DNA from: JAPSGB01 sp963775185
Lineage (GTDB): Bacteria; Myxococcota_A; Polyangia; Polyangiales; Polyangiaceae
Direction of reading: 5' to 3'
Assembly (NCBI GenBank): GCA_963775185.1
Contig: CAVZIE010000006.1
Coordinates: 248,001 to 312,000, forward strand
DNA length: 64,000 nt
Positions 36,190 through 43,139 of this stretch are shown in pieces. Both the position numbers and the translations under genes were made by a program. Numbering within the stretch: position 1 is the stretch's first letter; every line of letters starts with the position of its first letter. The notes under the pieces were generated by a model. The model saw only the letters and a program-made list of their open reading frames with translations. It had not been told where the DNA came from and ran no database searches.

Positions 36190-36999
36190 ATGTCGAAGCC
36201 GAGGGATCTCGAGACGTCGGAGCTGGTGGGTCGCGCGGCCAGCGTTGCGCGCGGGGATCCGGCGGCGGAGTCCGAGGCGCGCTGGGAGCTGGTGCGCGAG
36301 CTGCAGGCGCGTCCAGAGGAGGCAGTGTTCCGCGCCGCAGTGGGCTGGTGCGGCGCGCGCGAGCTGGCGCTCCGTTGTCTGGGCGCGGACGTGCTCGGTC
36401 AGCTGGGGTACGAGGCGTCGTACCCGTTCGCGCGGCAGTCCGCACCAGTGCTCGGCGCGCTGTTCGGCGACGCGAACGCCGCGGCTGTCGCCAGTGCGCT
36501 GGTCGCGTGCGGACATCTTGGCGTGGGCGACACCGCCGCGGTCTGCGCGCTCGCCGAACACGCAGACGAGGGCGTACGCCTCGCGGTCGCGATCTGCCTC
36601 GGCGGACGCGAGGCGCCGCAGGCGATCTCGACGCTGATCGCGCTGTCGTCGGACGCGGATCGCGACGTCCGCAACTGGGCGACGTTCGGGCTCGGCTCCG
36701 TCTCGGAGCGCGACGCGCCTGCGATCCGCGACGCCCTCGCCGCTCGCCTCTCCGAAGAGGACCACGAGATCCGCGGCGAGGCGATCCTGGGGCTGGCCCG
36801 GCGCGGCGACCGGCGCGCGACCAAGGCGATCCTCGCCGAGCTGGGCGCAGGCGCGTCGGTGCTGGTGATCGAGGCCGCGGGCGTGGTGGGCGACGCGGCG
36901 TTCGTGCCGGAGCTGGAGGCGCTGCTGGCGGAGAACCCCGGGGACGGCGCGGTCCTGGACGCGCTCCAGCGCTGTCGCGCCGCGACCGCGAGCGCCTGA
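36190..36999 (+). CDS. HEAT-repeat protein (PBS-lyase-like)
   Basis: The 269-aa protein consists of tandem helical repeats such as AVASALVACGHLG, VRLAVAICLGGREAPQAI, VRNWATFGLGSVSERDAPAI and IRGEAILGLARRGDRRAT, each with the D-x-x-V/I-R spacing typical of HEAT/armadillo-like PBS repeats. No signal peptide, so it is a cytoplasmic scaffold or adaptor. The ATG at 36190 is preferred because AGGA lies 8 bases upstream; ATG 36181 is in frame too. No partner is suggested by the neighbours. Confidence 0.85.
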   Translation: MSKPRDLETSELVGRAASVARGDPAAESEARWELVRELQARPEEAVFRAAVGWCGARELALRCLGADVLGQLGYEASYPFARQSAPVLGALFGDANAAAVASALVACGHLGVGDTAAVCALAEHADEGVRLAVAICLGGREAPQAISTLIALSSDADRDVRNWATFGLGSVSERDAPAIRDALAARLSEEDHEIRGEAILGLARRGDRRATKAILAELGAGASVLVIEAAGVVGDAAFVPELEALLAENPGDGAVLDALQRCRAATASA

Positions 37000-37059
37000 G
37001 CGACCGCGAGCGGTCGCCGTCGTTGGCGCGCCGGCCCCGATGGACGTAGATCTGCAGGG

Positions 37060-37233
37060 ATGGGCGAGGCGTTCGAGTGCGAGTCAGCGTCGCTTCCACC
37101 TCCGATTACCTACGAGGTGGGCGCGACGCGCGCGCGGACGCTGTGGATGCGGTACGACGTCTTCGCCGTGGCCTTGGCTGGCGCGATTGGGCTGGTGATC
37201 GGCTTCCTGCTCGGCGCGGGCGTCGGCGGCTAG
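37060..37233 (+). CDS. Small single-pass membrane protein (57 aa)
   Basis: A short frame in the gap between the HEAT and peroxiredoxin genes starts ATGGGCGAGGCG and ends TAG. About 35 polar residues rich in Glu, Pro and Arg are followed by a clean transmembrane helix, VFAVALAGAIGLVIGFLLGAG. A glycine-rich helix of this kind suggests oligomerisation. The AGGG upstream is too close to the ATG to be a good Shine-Dalgarno, and homologues cannot be checked here, so this is a proposal. Confidence 0.5.
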   Translation: MGEAFECESASLPPPITYEVGATRARTLWMRYDVFAVALAGAIGLVIGFLLGAGVGG

Positions 37234-37319
37234 CGTTCCCGCGTAACACGGCAATCCGACGGTTCTCGACCGCCGCGCTCTGGAGTAGGCTGCGCGCCTT
37301 CAAACTTCCGGAGGACGAA

Positions 37320-37823
37320 ATGACGATCAAGATTGGCGACCGCATCCCCGACGCAACCCTCTACGAGTCGACGGAGTTCGGCGACGCGTGCCCGCTGCCG
37401 CCGGCCAAGGTCAACGTTACCGCGGCGACCAAGGGCAAGCGCGTGGCGATCTTCGCTGTGCCCGGTGCGTACACGCCGACCTGCTCGGCCAAGCACCTGC
37501 CCGGCTACGTCGAGAACCTCGACGCGCTCAAGGCCAAGGGCGTCGACGAGGTGTGGTGCGTCGCCGTCAACGACGGCTACGTGATGGCCGCCTGGGGCAA
37601 GGAGCACAACGCCAGCGGCAAGGTGCGCATGCTCGGCGACGGCAGCGGAGAGTTCGCGCAGAAGCTCGGTCTCGAGCTGGACCTCACCGGCGGCGGCCTG
37701 GGCCGGCGCATGCAGCGCTGCTCGCTCCTCGTCGAGGACGGCGTGGTCAAGCAGCTCAACGTGGAAGCGCCCGGCAAGTTCGAGGTCTCCAACGCCGAGA
37801 CCATGCTGGGTCAGCTCGGCTGA
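37320..37823 (+). CDS. Peroxiredoxin (Prx5 type)
   Basis: The 167-aa protein has the Prx5 pattern: IKIGDRIPDATLYE start, VAIFAVPGAYTPTCSAKHLPGYV with the peroxidatic Cys at position 55, and DEVWCVAVNDGYVMAAWGKEH. It reduces hydroperoxides with glutathione or a glutaredoxin as the likely reductant; Cys 136 (RCSLLVEDG) may serve as resolving Cys. GGAGGA lies just upstream of the ATG. A copy of the dispersed element starts four bases after its stop. Confidence 0.93.
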   Translation: MTIKIGDRIPDATLYESTEFGDACPLPPAKVNVTAATKGKRVAIFAVPGAYTPTCSAKHLPGYVENLDALKAKGVDEVWCVAVNDGYVMAAWGKEHNASGKVRMLGDGSGEFAQKLGLELDLTGGGLGRRMQRCSLLVEDGVVKQLNVEAPGKFEVSNAETMLGQLG

Positions 37824-37826
37824 GTT

Positions 37827-37846
37827 TGTCGGTGCGGCGCGGAATC
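37827..37846 (+). repeat. Dispersed 20-bp element, copy 16
   Basis: Two mismatches, 4 bp after the peroxiredoxin stop, sense orientation. The extension CCGCGCCGCACC makes a long stem with GGTGCGGCGCGG. Confidence 0.75.
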
Positions 37847-37886
37847 CCGCGCCGCACCGCTTGTGCGGGGCGTGCGATGTTCGAAG

Positions 37887-38354
37887 ATGGAGCCGATCGC
37901 GTTCGTGCGCGGCGCACGCGCCGAGGCGCAGGACGACAACTGGGGCGGCGCCGAGTCGTCGATCGTGCTGACGGACGCGATCGACGAGCGCGCCCTCGAC
38001 GGCATCGAGACATTCTCCCACGTCGAGGTGCTGTTCGTGTTCGATCGCGTACCCGCCGCGAAGATCGTCCGCGGCGCGCGCCACCCGCGGAACAACCCGG
38101 CGTGGCCCGAGGTCGGCATCCTGGCGCAGCGCGGCAAGAACCGTCCGAATCGCATCGGCAGCAGCGTGGCGCGCGTCGTGCGCCGCGACGGGCGCACGCT
38201 GGTGGTCGCGGAGCTGGACGCCATCGACGGCACGCCCGTGCTCGACGTCAAGCCGGTGATGCAGGAGTTCTTGCCGCGCGAGCCGGTGCGCCAGCCGGCG
38301 TGGTCGCACGAGCTGATGCGCGACTACTGGGCGATCGCGGCAAACCGCGAGTAG
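37887..38354 (+). CDS. trmO: TrmO-family tRNA threonylcarbamoyladenosine methyltransferase
   Basis: The 155-aa protein is a UPF0066/VirR (TsaA-like) domain: EPIAFVRGARAEAQDDNWGG at the start, IETFSHVEVLFVFDRV, GILAQRGKNRPNRIGSSVARV (the family's RPNRIG motif), and DGTPVLDVKPVMQEF. E. coli TrmO N6-methylates t6A37 of tRNA using S-adenosylmethionine. It is smaller than E. coli TrmO, as it lacks the C-terminal extension, so a different tRNA or small-molecule target is possible. The start at ATG 37887 precedes EPIAFV directly. Confidence 0.82.
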   Translation: MEPIAFVRGARAEAQDDNWGGAESSIVLTDAIDERALDGIETFSHVEVLFVFDRVPAAKIVRGARHPRNNPAWPEVGILAQRGKNRPNRIGSSVARVVRRDGRTLVVAELDAIDGTPVLDVKPVMQEFLPREPVRQPAWSHELMRDYWAIAANRE

Positions 38355-38681
38355 GTGCGGGTGACCCTGGTACGAGATCCGCGTCGCGACCTCGAACGTG
38401 CCGCTGCCGCGAACTCCGGACGCGTTCCGCGGACTTCGGTGATTTCGAGCTGGTCGCCTGCACCGAGCGTGGTTTGGCCCACGTCGTAGTGCACGGTGTA
38501 CGCGAACGTCGTCCCGGCGGGCGCCGAGTCGTCCGCGACGCGGGCGCACGCCGGACGCGGCGCGTGGAGTGCGGCGACCTCCCGCTCGAGCTTCTGTACA
38601 CGCGCCTCGAGCTGCTGCTCGTGCGCGCTGCCGCAGCCGCCGAGGGCGAGGGCGACAAGCAGGACGTTCCCCCGGTGGCAT
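38324..38681 (-). CDS. Small lipoprotein, reading frame apparently shifted
   Basis: An ATG at 38681 preceded by a good GGGAGA begins MPPG, but the signal NVLLVALALGGC that should follow is in the next frame. Dropping one base from a run of five C (plus strand 38669-38673) unites them as MPPGNVLLVALALGGCG. The protein continues with a short coiled-coil (QQLEARVQKLEREVAAL) and a beta-rich part with DQLEITEVRGTRPEF. A second shift near 38405-38420 is suspected, since GSGTFEVATRISYQG in the original frame fits better than the Arg-rich tail that ends at 38324. The 3' end overlaps trmO on the other strand. Confidence 0.5.
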
Positions 38682-38706
38682 GCTCTCCCACGGTAGAGCG
38701 TTTGTA

Positions 38707-40260
38707 TCAGCGCTTCCAGCCGTAGCTGTGCACGACGCGCTGCAGCGCCGGCGAGTCCAGGGCAATTGGCGGCAAGTACTGTCCAACGCGCTCGCGCGTC
38801 CACCAGGCGTTCGTGCCGGGCGGCGCGAATTTGTACAGGTAGAGCTCCGCTCGCAGGTAGCGCGGCGGCTTGTCGGGAAACGGATCTCTCGCGAGCAGCG
38901 GGTCGATGCCGTGGTCGCCTTCGAGCAGCTTGAACACCAGATGGACAAACCACGGCGGCTTGCGTTCGGGCGAAAACGGCAAGAACCACATCTGCCAATC
39001 GAGGCGCAGGTGGTACGGGCTGATCCAGCACGGGCGTCGATCTGGATCGCCCGGCTTGCACGGGAGCTCGTACTCGCGCCAGTGCGCGCTCGCGCCGGGG
39101 GTGGCGTCCCCGGTGCCCTCGAGCACGACCTCGTAGCGCTCTTGGCTGACGGATCCGAACGCGCCGTAGGTGTTGACGAGCCGCAGCGGCTCGAACGTCG
39201 TGTTCATCGCCTGGCGCGAGCTCGTGAGATTCACGATCGGGCCCCAGCTGAGGAAGCCGACGACCGCGGCGTAGGCCCACGCCGCCACGCGCTGCGGCTT
39301 GGACGGCTCGGGCGGATCGGTGAAGAGCGGTCGCCAGCGCTGCGGCACCAGATGCATCAGCGCGCGGTCGTCGAAGCACGCGATGGCGGGCACGATCGTG
39401 AGCCAGTTCAAGAACGAGAGATTGCCGCTCAGGATCAAGATCGTCTGGAACGCGACGAACAGGCACGCCGCGACGAGTCGCGCCCGGCGCGGTCCGAACG
39501 CGAACCACGGCGCGATGACCTCGACCAGGTGGTTGAACGCGACGCTGATCTTCTCGAGCCACAGCGGCAGCGCGGCGAACAGCGGGCTCAGCGGGTTCGG
39601 GATCGGCTGGGTCTCGTAGTGGTAGACGAGACACGTGAGATCGCGCCAGCACGGATCGCCTCGCAGCTTGATCAGCCCCGCGCCGAGCATGATGCGGAAG
39701 ATCAGCCAGCGGAACAGCACGATCACGATCGTCGGCGGCGCTTTCGCGCGCAGCGGCGAGAGCGTGCGCAGCGGGCACAGGAAGATCGCCAGGAAGCCCG
39801 TCTCGCACAGCTGCGACTCCCAGCCGTAGCCGTAGAACGTCTGGCCGATCTGCGAGATCGAGAAATACAGGAGCCACAGGACAATCATCACGGCGGCGTT
39901 CGTCACGCCGAAGAGCACGCCCGCCGAAAGCGCCACGCCGATCCATGCGCAGGCGGCGATCGCGTGGTCGGAGGCACCGAACCAGAACAGCGTCGGCAGC
40001 TTCGCGATCGCCGTCCCCGTCCCGAGCACGTCCTGCACGCGCGCCAGGAACGACGCGGCCGGCAGCAGTCCGTCGTGACCGATGAGCGGGCGGAACTGCA
40101 GCGCCGTCACCAGGAACGCCACCAGGTAGACGAGCCCGAGCAGCCGCAACAGCGCGAAGCGGACGAGCACGTAGCTCTCGTTCCACGAGAAGAAGCGCTG
40201 GAAGGGGTGCTCGCGAGGCAGCAGCAGCGCGTCGTCGAGCGATGCGGGATCGTCGGTCAA
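38707..40260 (-). CDS. Lipase maturation factor family membrane protein
   Basis: The 517-aa protein is a polytopic LMF1-like protein: repeated helices plus signature segments such as LLYFSISQIGQTFYGYGWESQLCETGFLAIFLCP, shown in part as GWESQLCETGFLA, then RIMLGAGLIKLRGDPCWRDLTCLVYHYETQP and a lumenal C-terminal domain with LVNTYGAFGSVSQERYEVVLEG and RLDWQMWFLPFSP. Mammalian LMF1 assists folding of lipoprotein lipase in the ER; the bacterial role is unknown. A TTG at 40260 is the only upstream start. No Shine-Dalgarno is seen. Confidence 0.85.
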   Translation of the reverse strand: MTDDPASLDDALLLPREHPFQRFFSWNESYVLVRFALLRLLGLVYLVAFLVTALQFRPLIGHDGLLPAASFLARVQDVLGTGTAIAKLPTLFWFGASDHAIAACAWIGVALSAGVLFGVTNAAVMIVLWLLYFSISQIGQTFYGYGWESQLCETGFLAIFLCPLRTLSPLRAKAPPTIVIVLFRWLIFRIMLGAGLIKLRGDPCWRDLTCLVYHYETQPIPNPLSPLFAALPLWLEKISVAFNHLVEVIAPWFAFGPRRARLVAACLFVAFQTILILSGNLSFLNWLTIVPAIACFDDRALMHLVPQRWRPLFTDPPEPSKPQRVAAWAYAAVVGFLSWGPIVNLTSSRQAMNTTFEPLRLVNTYGAFGSVSQERYEVVLEGTGDATPGASAHWREYELPCKPGDPDRRPCWISPYHLRLDWQMWFLPFSPERKPPWFVHLVFKLLEGDHGIDPLLARDPFPDKPPRYLRAELYLYKFAPPGTNAWWTRERVGQYLPPIALDSPALQRVVHSYGWKR

Positions 40261-40395
40261 CGGGCGGCGATCGTACCCGGACCCGGCGGCGTGCGCTGGC
40301 CTTCCGTCACGCTACCCCCGGGGCCGGTACTTCGATGCTGCGTGCACGCGGGCAAACCGCTACACCGGTGCTTGCACCCACGCCATCGAGGTTTC

Positions 40396-40815
40396 ATGGA
40401 AAGCCGTGAAGAGAAGTTGCTGCGCACCGCGTTTCTGGCCGGCGCGATCACCGACGCGCTCGCGCTCGTCCCGATGCTGAGCGCTCGCTTCGCGCAGCTG
40501 CTCTGGGGTTTCTCCGATCCGACCGGCAGCTATCGCTTCGCCATGGGCTACGGCGCGTCGCTGATGTTCGGCTGGACGCTGCTGCTGCTGTGGGCGGCCA
40601 GGAAACCGCTCGAGCGCCGCGTCGTGGCGGCACTCACGGTGATCGTGGTCTACGGACTGGCGCTGACGGAGATCGTCTCCGTCGCGACCGGCGCGCTCGC
40701 CGCGTGGCGCATGATCCCGACGTGGATCCTGCAGACCGTGCTGATCGCGTTGTTCGCTAGCGCCTACCACTACCGCACGCTGCGCCGCCTCGTCGCCGCC
40801 TCGCATTCCTTGTAA
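40396..40815 (+). CDS. Four-helix membrane protein, unknown function
   Basis: The 139-aa protein has four predicted transmembrane helices (AFLAGAITDALALVPML, MGYGASLMFGWTLLLLWAA, VVAALTVIVVYGLALTEIVS and WILQTVLIALFASAYHYR). It has no obvious motif beyond these. GAGG lies 6 bases upstream of the ATG at 40396. The stop codon TAA is inside the perfect hairpin that follows. It is convergent with the TetR gene. Confidence 0.75.
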   Translation: MESREEKLLRTAFLAGAITDALALVPMLSARFAQLLWGFSDPTGSYRFAMGYGASLMFGWTLLLLWAARKPLERRVVAALTVIVVYGLALTEIVSVATGALAAWRMIPTWILQTVLIALFASAYHYRTLRRLVAASHSL

Positions 40816-40830
40816 GGCTACAAGGAATGC
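40803..40830 (+). terminator. Perfect 12-bp hairpin across the stop codon
   Basis: GCATTCCTTGTA, loop AGGC, TACAAGGAATGC. The stop TAA (40813-40815) lies at the stem-loop junction. The right arm runs directly into a copy of the dispersed element, and no U-tract follows. It may block or pause transcription between convergent genes, or protect the mRNA end. Confidence 0.5.
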
Positions 40831-40847
40831 CGGTCCGGCGCGGTATC
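40828..40847 (+). repeat. Dispersed 20-bp element, copy 17
   Basis: Exact match (TATC, then CCGCG). It abuts the hairpin after the four-helix membrane gene and forms an inverted pair with copy 18 that brackets the TetR gene. Confidence 0.92.
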
Positions 40848-40863
40848 CCGCGGCGCGCCGCGA

Positions 40864-41499
40864 TCACCCGCCGGGTAGCGGTCCGAGCACGCCCAGGGCG
40901 AACTGGGTGAGCACGTCCACGATCTGATCCAGATCCGCGTAGCGGCCGTCGAGGTAGCCGAGCGCCAGCGTGAGCGTGAGCGCGATCATGCCTTCGGCCA
41001 TCATCGACAGCCGCGCGCGCTCGGCGTCGCTGCTCCCGGGCGCGCCGTAGGCGATCAGATCGCCCACGAGATCGCTCTCGAGCTCGCGCAGCAGCGCGCG
41101 CGCTTCGGCGCCAAAGGCGGAGCCCGGATTGTGCGCTTCCTGGACGAACAAGCGGAACAGCTGCGGTTGCTCGAGCAGCGCTTGCAGCGGAACGCGGAAC
41201 GTCGCACGCAGCGCCGCGATGCCGTCACCGCGCGCGACCTGCTCGCGCGCCGCCTTGAGCGGCCGGCGCACGGCGTCGGTCTTCTCGCGCGCCAGCGTGC
41301 GCACGAGGTCCTGCTTGTCCTTGAAGTGCACGTAGAAGGTCGGCTGGGCGACGCCCGCGGCGCGCGCGACGGCGCTGGTGCTGAGCGCCGCGTGGCCCTT
41401 GTCGCCGAGGATCTTCGCCGCGGCCTCGAGCAGGCGCCGGCGCGTGATGAGCTTGGACTCCTCGCGCGTCAGCGGGCGGGTATGGGTCGCGCCGGCCAT
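40864..41499 (-). CDS. TetR-family regulator, divergent to a monooxygenase
   Basis: The 211-aa protein has a classical TetR helix-turn-helix: RRRLLEAAAKILGDKG, then ALSTSAVARAAGVAQPTFYVHFKDKQDLV. The helical C-terminal domain contains LFRLFVQEAHNP and is typical of ligand-responsive repressors. It is divergent from the Baeyer-Villiger monooxygenase gene, and a perfect inverted repeat lies in the intergenic region, so it probably represses that gene and perhaps itself. ATG 41499 is used; longer in-frame extensions run into the dispersed element. Confidence 0.93.
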   Translation of the reverse strand: MAGATHTRPLTREESKLITRRRLLEAAAKILGDKGHAALSTSAVARAAGVAQPTFYVHFKDKQDLVRTLAREKTDAVRRPLKAAREQVARGDGIAALRATFRVPLQALLEQPQLFRLFVQEAHNPGSAFGAEARALLRELESDLVGDLIAYGAPGSSDAERARLSMMAEGMIALTLTLALGYLDGRYADLDQIVDVLTQFALGVLGPLPGG

Positions 41500-41525
41500 G
41501 TCGCGGATAATAGCACTATCAGCGG

Positions 41526-41545
41526 GATTCCGCGCCGGACCGGCA
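41526..41545 (-). repeat. Dispersed 20-bp element, copy 18
   Basis: Exact match (AATC, then CCGC), in the divergent promoter region between the TetR and monooxygenase genes. This is unusual, since most copies lie at gene ends. Confidence 0.9.
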
Positions 41546-41575
41546 AATGAAATAGGCTCGATTGACAGCAGCCAC

Positions 41576-41601
41576 ATTCGCCAATAGAGTTATTGGCGAA
41601 T
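41576..41601. promoter_or_regulatory. TetR operator upstream of the monooxygenase gene
   Basis: ATTCGCCAATA and TATTGGCGAAT are perfect 11-bp inverted repeats with a GAGT spacer. The site ends 10 bp before the monooxygenase ATG at 41612. A protein bound here would cover the leader and probably the transcription start. Confidence 0.8.
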
Positions 41602-41611
41602 GGAGCGGCGC

Positions 41612-43135
41612 ATGAGCGGCAGGAACGGGCACATCGTCATCGTGGGCACGGGCTTCGCGGGCATCGGCATGGCGATCCGCTTGAAGCGGGCGGGTATCGA
41701 CGACTTCACGCTGCTCGAGCAAGCCGGCGGTGTCGGCGGCACCTGGCGCGACAATCACTATCCCGGCGCGGCCTGCGACGTGGAGTCGCACCTGTACTCG
41801 TTCTCCTTCGAGCCGAACCCGAAGTGGTCGCGCACGTTCGCGCCGCAGAAGGAGATCCTTTCTTACCTCGAGCACTGCGTCGACAAGCACGGGCTGCGAT
41901 CGCACCTGCGCTTGAACACCGCTGTCGTGCGCTCCACCTACGACGACGCGCGCGGGCTGTGGCGCGTCGAGACCAGCACCGGCGACACGATCGAGGCGCG
42001 CGCCCTGGTGCTCGGTTGCGGCGGGCTGAGCCGGCCGTCGTATCCGGACATCGCCGGCCTCGCGGATTTCAAGGGGGAGATGTTCCACTCCGCGCGCTGG
42101 AACCACGAAGCTTCGCTCGACGGAAAGCGCGTGGGCGTGATTGGAACCGGCGCCAGCGCGATCCAGATCGTACCGTCGGTGGCGCCGGTCGCGGGCAAGC
42201 TCAGCGTGTTCCAGCGCACGCCGCCGTGGATCCTGCCGAAGCACGACCCGCCGATTTCGAAGACCGCGCGGGCGCGCTTCGCGCGCTTCCCGTCGCTGCA
42301 GATGCTGGCCCGCTTCGGCCAGTACTGGCGCCACGAGGTGTTTGCCACGGGCTTCGTGGTGCAGCCGAAGATCCTGGGCTTCGCCGAGCGCTTGGCGCTT
42401 CGCTACCTGAAGCGGAGCGTCCGCGATCCGGCGCTTTGCGCCAAGCTCACGCCGGACTACCGCATGGGCTGCAAGCGTATCCTGCTCTCGAACGAGTACT
42501 ACCCGGCGCTGTGTCGCGACAGCGTCGAGGTCGTCACCGACGGCATCGATCGCGTCGAGGCGCGCGGTGTCCGCACCAAGGACGGCACGCTCCACGAGCT
42601 CGACGCGCTCGTGCTCGCGACGGGCTTCCAGGCGGCCGAGGTGGGGTCGCCGTTCGAGGTGCGCGGCGCGGGCGGCCGCGACTTGAGCGAGGCGTGGAAG
42701 CCGGGCGCCGAGGCGTACCTCGGCACGACGGTCGCCGGCTTCCCCAACCTGTTCATCATCGTCGGGCCGAACACCGGGCTCGGACACAGCTCCATGGTGC
42801 TGATGATCGAGAGCCAGGTCCGCTACATTCTCGACGCAATCAAGCTGATGCGCGCGCGCAAGCTGAAGAGCGTCGATGTTCGCGACGACGTGCAGCACGC
42901 GTACAACGAGCGGTTGCAGGCGCGCCTCGGCCAGACGGTGTGGAGCTCCGGATGCTCGAGCTGGTACATGGCCTCGAACGGCCGCAACACCACGCTCTGG
43001 CCGGGCTACACGCTGGAGTTCATGGCACGGACGCGGAAGTTCGACGCCGGCAGCTACGTGCTCGAAGCCGAGACGGCAAGCGCGTCGCGCCGGCAACCGG
43101 CGACACCAGACGCCGTGCAACCGGCAGCGCCGTAA
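41612..43135 (+). CDS. Flavin-containing (Baeyer-Villiger type) monooxygenase
   Basis: The 507-aa protein has an FAD Rossmann loop, VIVGTGFAGIGMA, near the N terminus, the Baeyer-Villiger fingerprint region FKGEMFHSARW (consensus FxGxxxHxxxW), a second NADPH-binding loop VGVIGTGASAIQ, and the family's ATGFQAAE segment. Such enzymes insert oxygen next to a ketone or oxidise heteroatoms. The ATG at 41612 is preferred over ATG 41600 because GGAG lies 6 bases upstream and 41600 is inside the operator. Under the adjacent TetR, the substrate could be a terpenoid, steroid or cyclic ketone. Confidence 0.92.
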   Translation: MSGRNGHIVIVGTGFAGIGMAIRLKRAGIDDFTLLEQAGGVGGTWRDNHYPGAACDVESHLYSFSFEPNPKWSRTFAPQKEILSYLEHCVDKHGLRSHLRLNTAVVRSTYDDARGLWRVETSTGDTIEARALVLGCGGLSRPSYPDIAGLADFKGEMFHSARWNHEASLDGKRVGVIGTGASAIQIVPSVAPVAGKLSVFQRTPPWILPKHDPPISKTARARFARFPSLQMLARFGQYWRHEVFATGFVVQPKILGFAERLALRYLKRSVRDPALCAKLTPDYRMGCKRILLSNEYYPALCRDSVEVVTDGIDRVEARGVRTKDGTLHELDALVLATGFQAAEVGSPFEVRGAGGRDLSEAWKPGAEAYLGTTVAGFPNLFIIVGPNTGLGHSSMVLMIESQVRYILDAIKLMRARKLKSVDVRDDVQHAYNERLQARLGQTVWSSGCSSWYMASNGRNTTLWPGYTLEFMARTRKFDAGSYVLEAETASASRRQPATPDAVQPAAP

Positions 43136-43139
43136 CGCT

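Noticed and set aside
41500..41525. A second operator (GATAATAGCACTATC) directly upstream of the tetR gene
   Set aside because: Only short imperfect symmetry; weaker than the clear palindrome near the monooxygenase gene.
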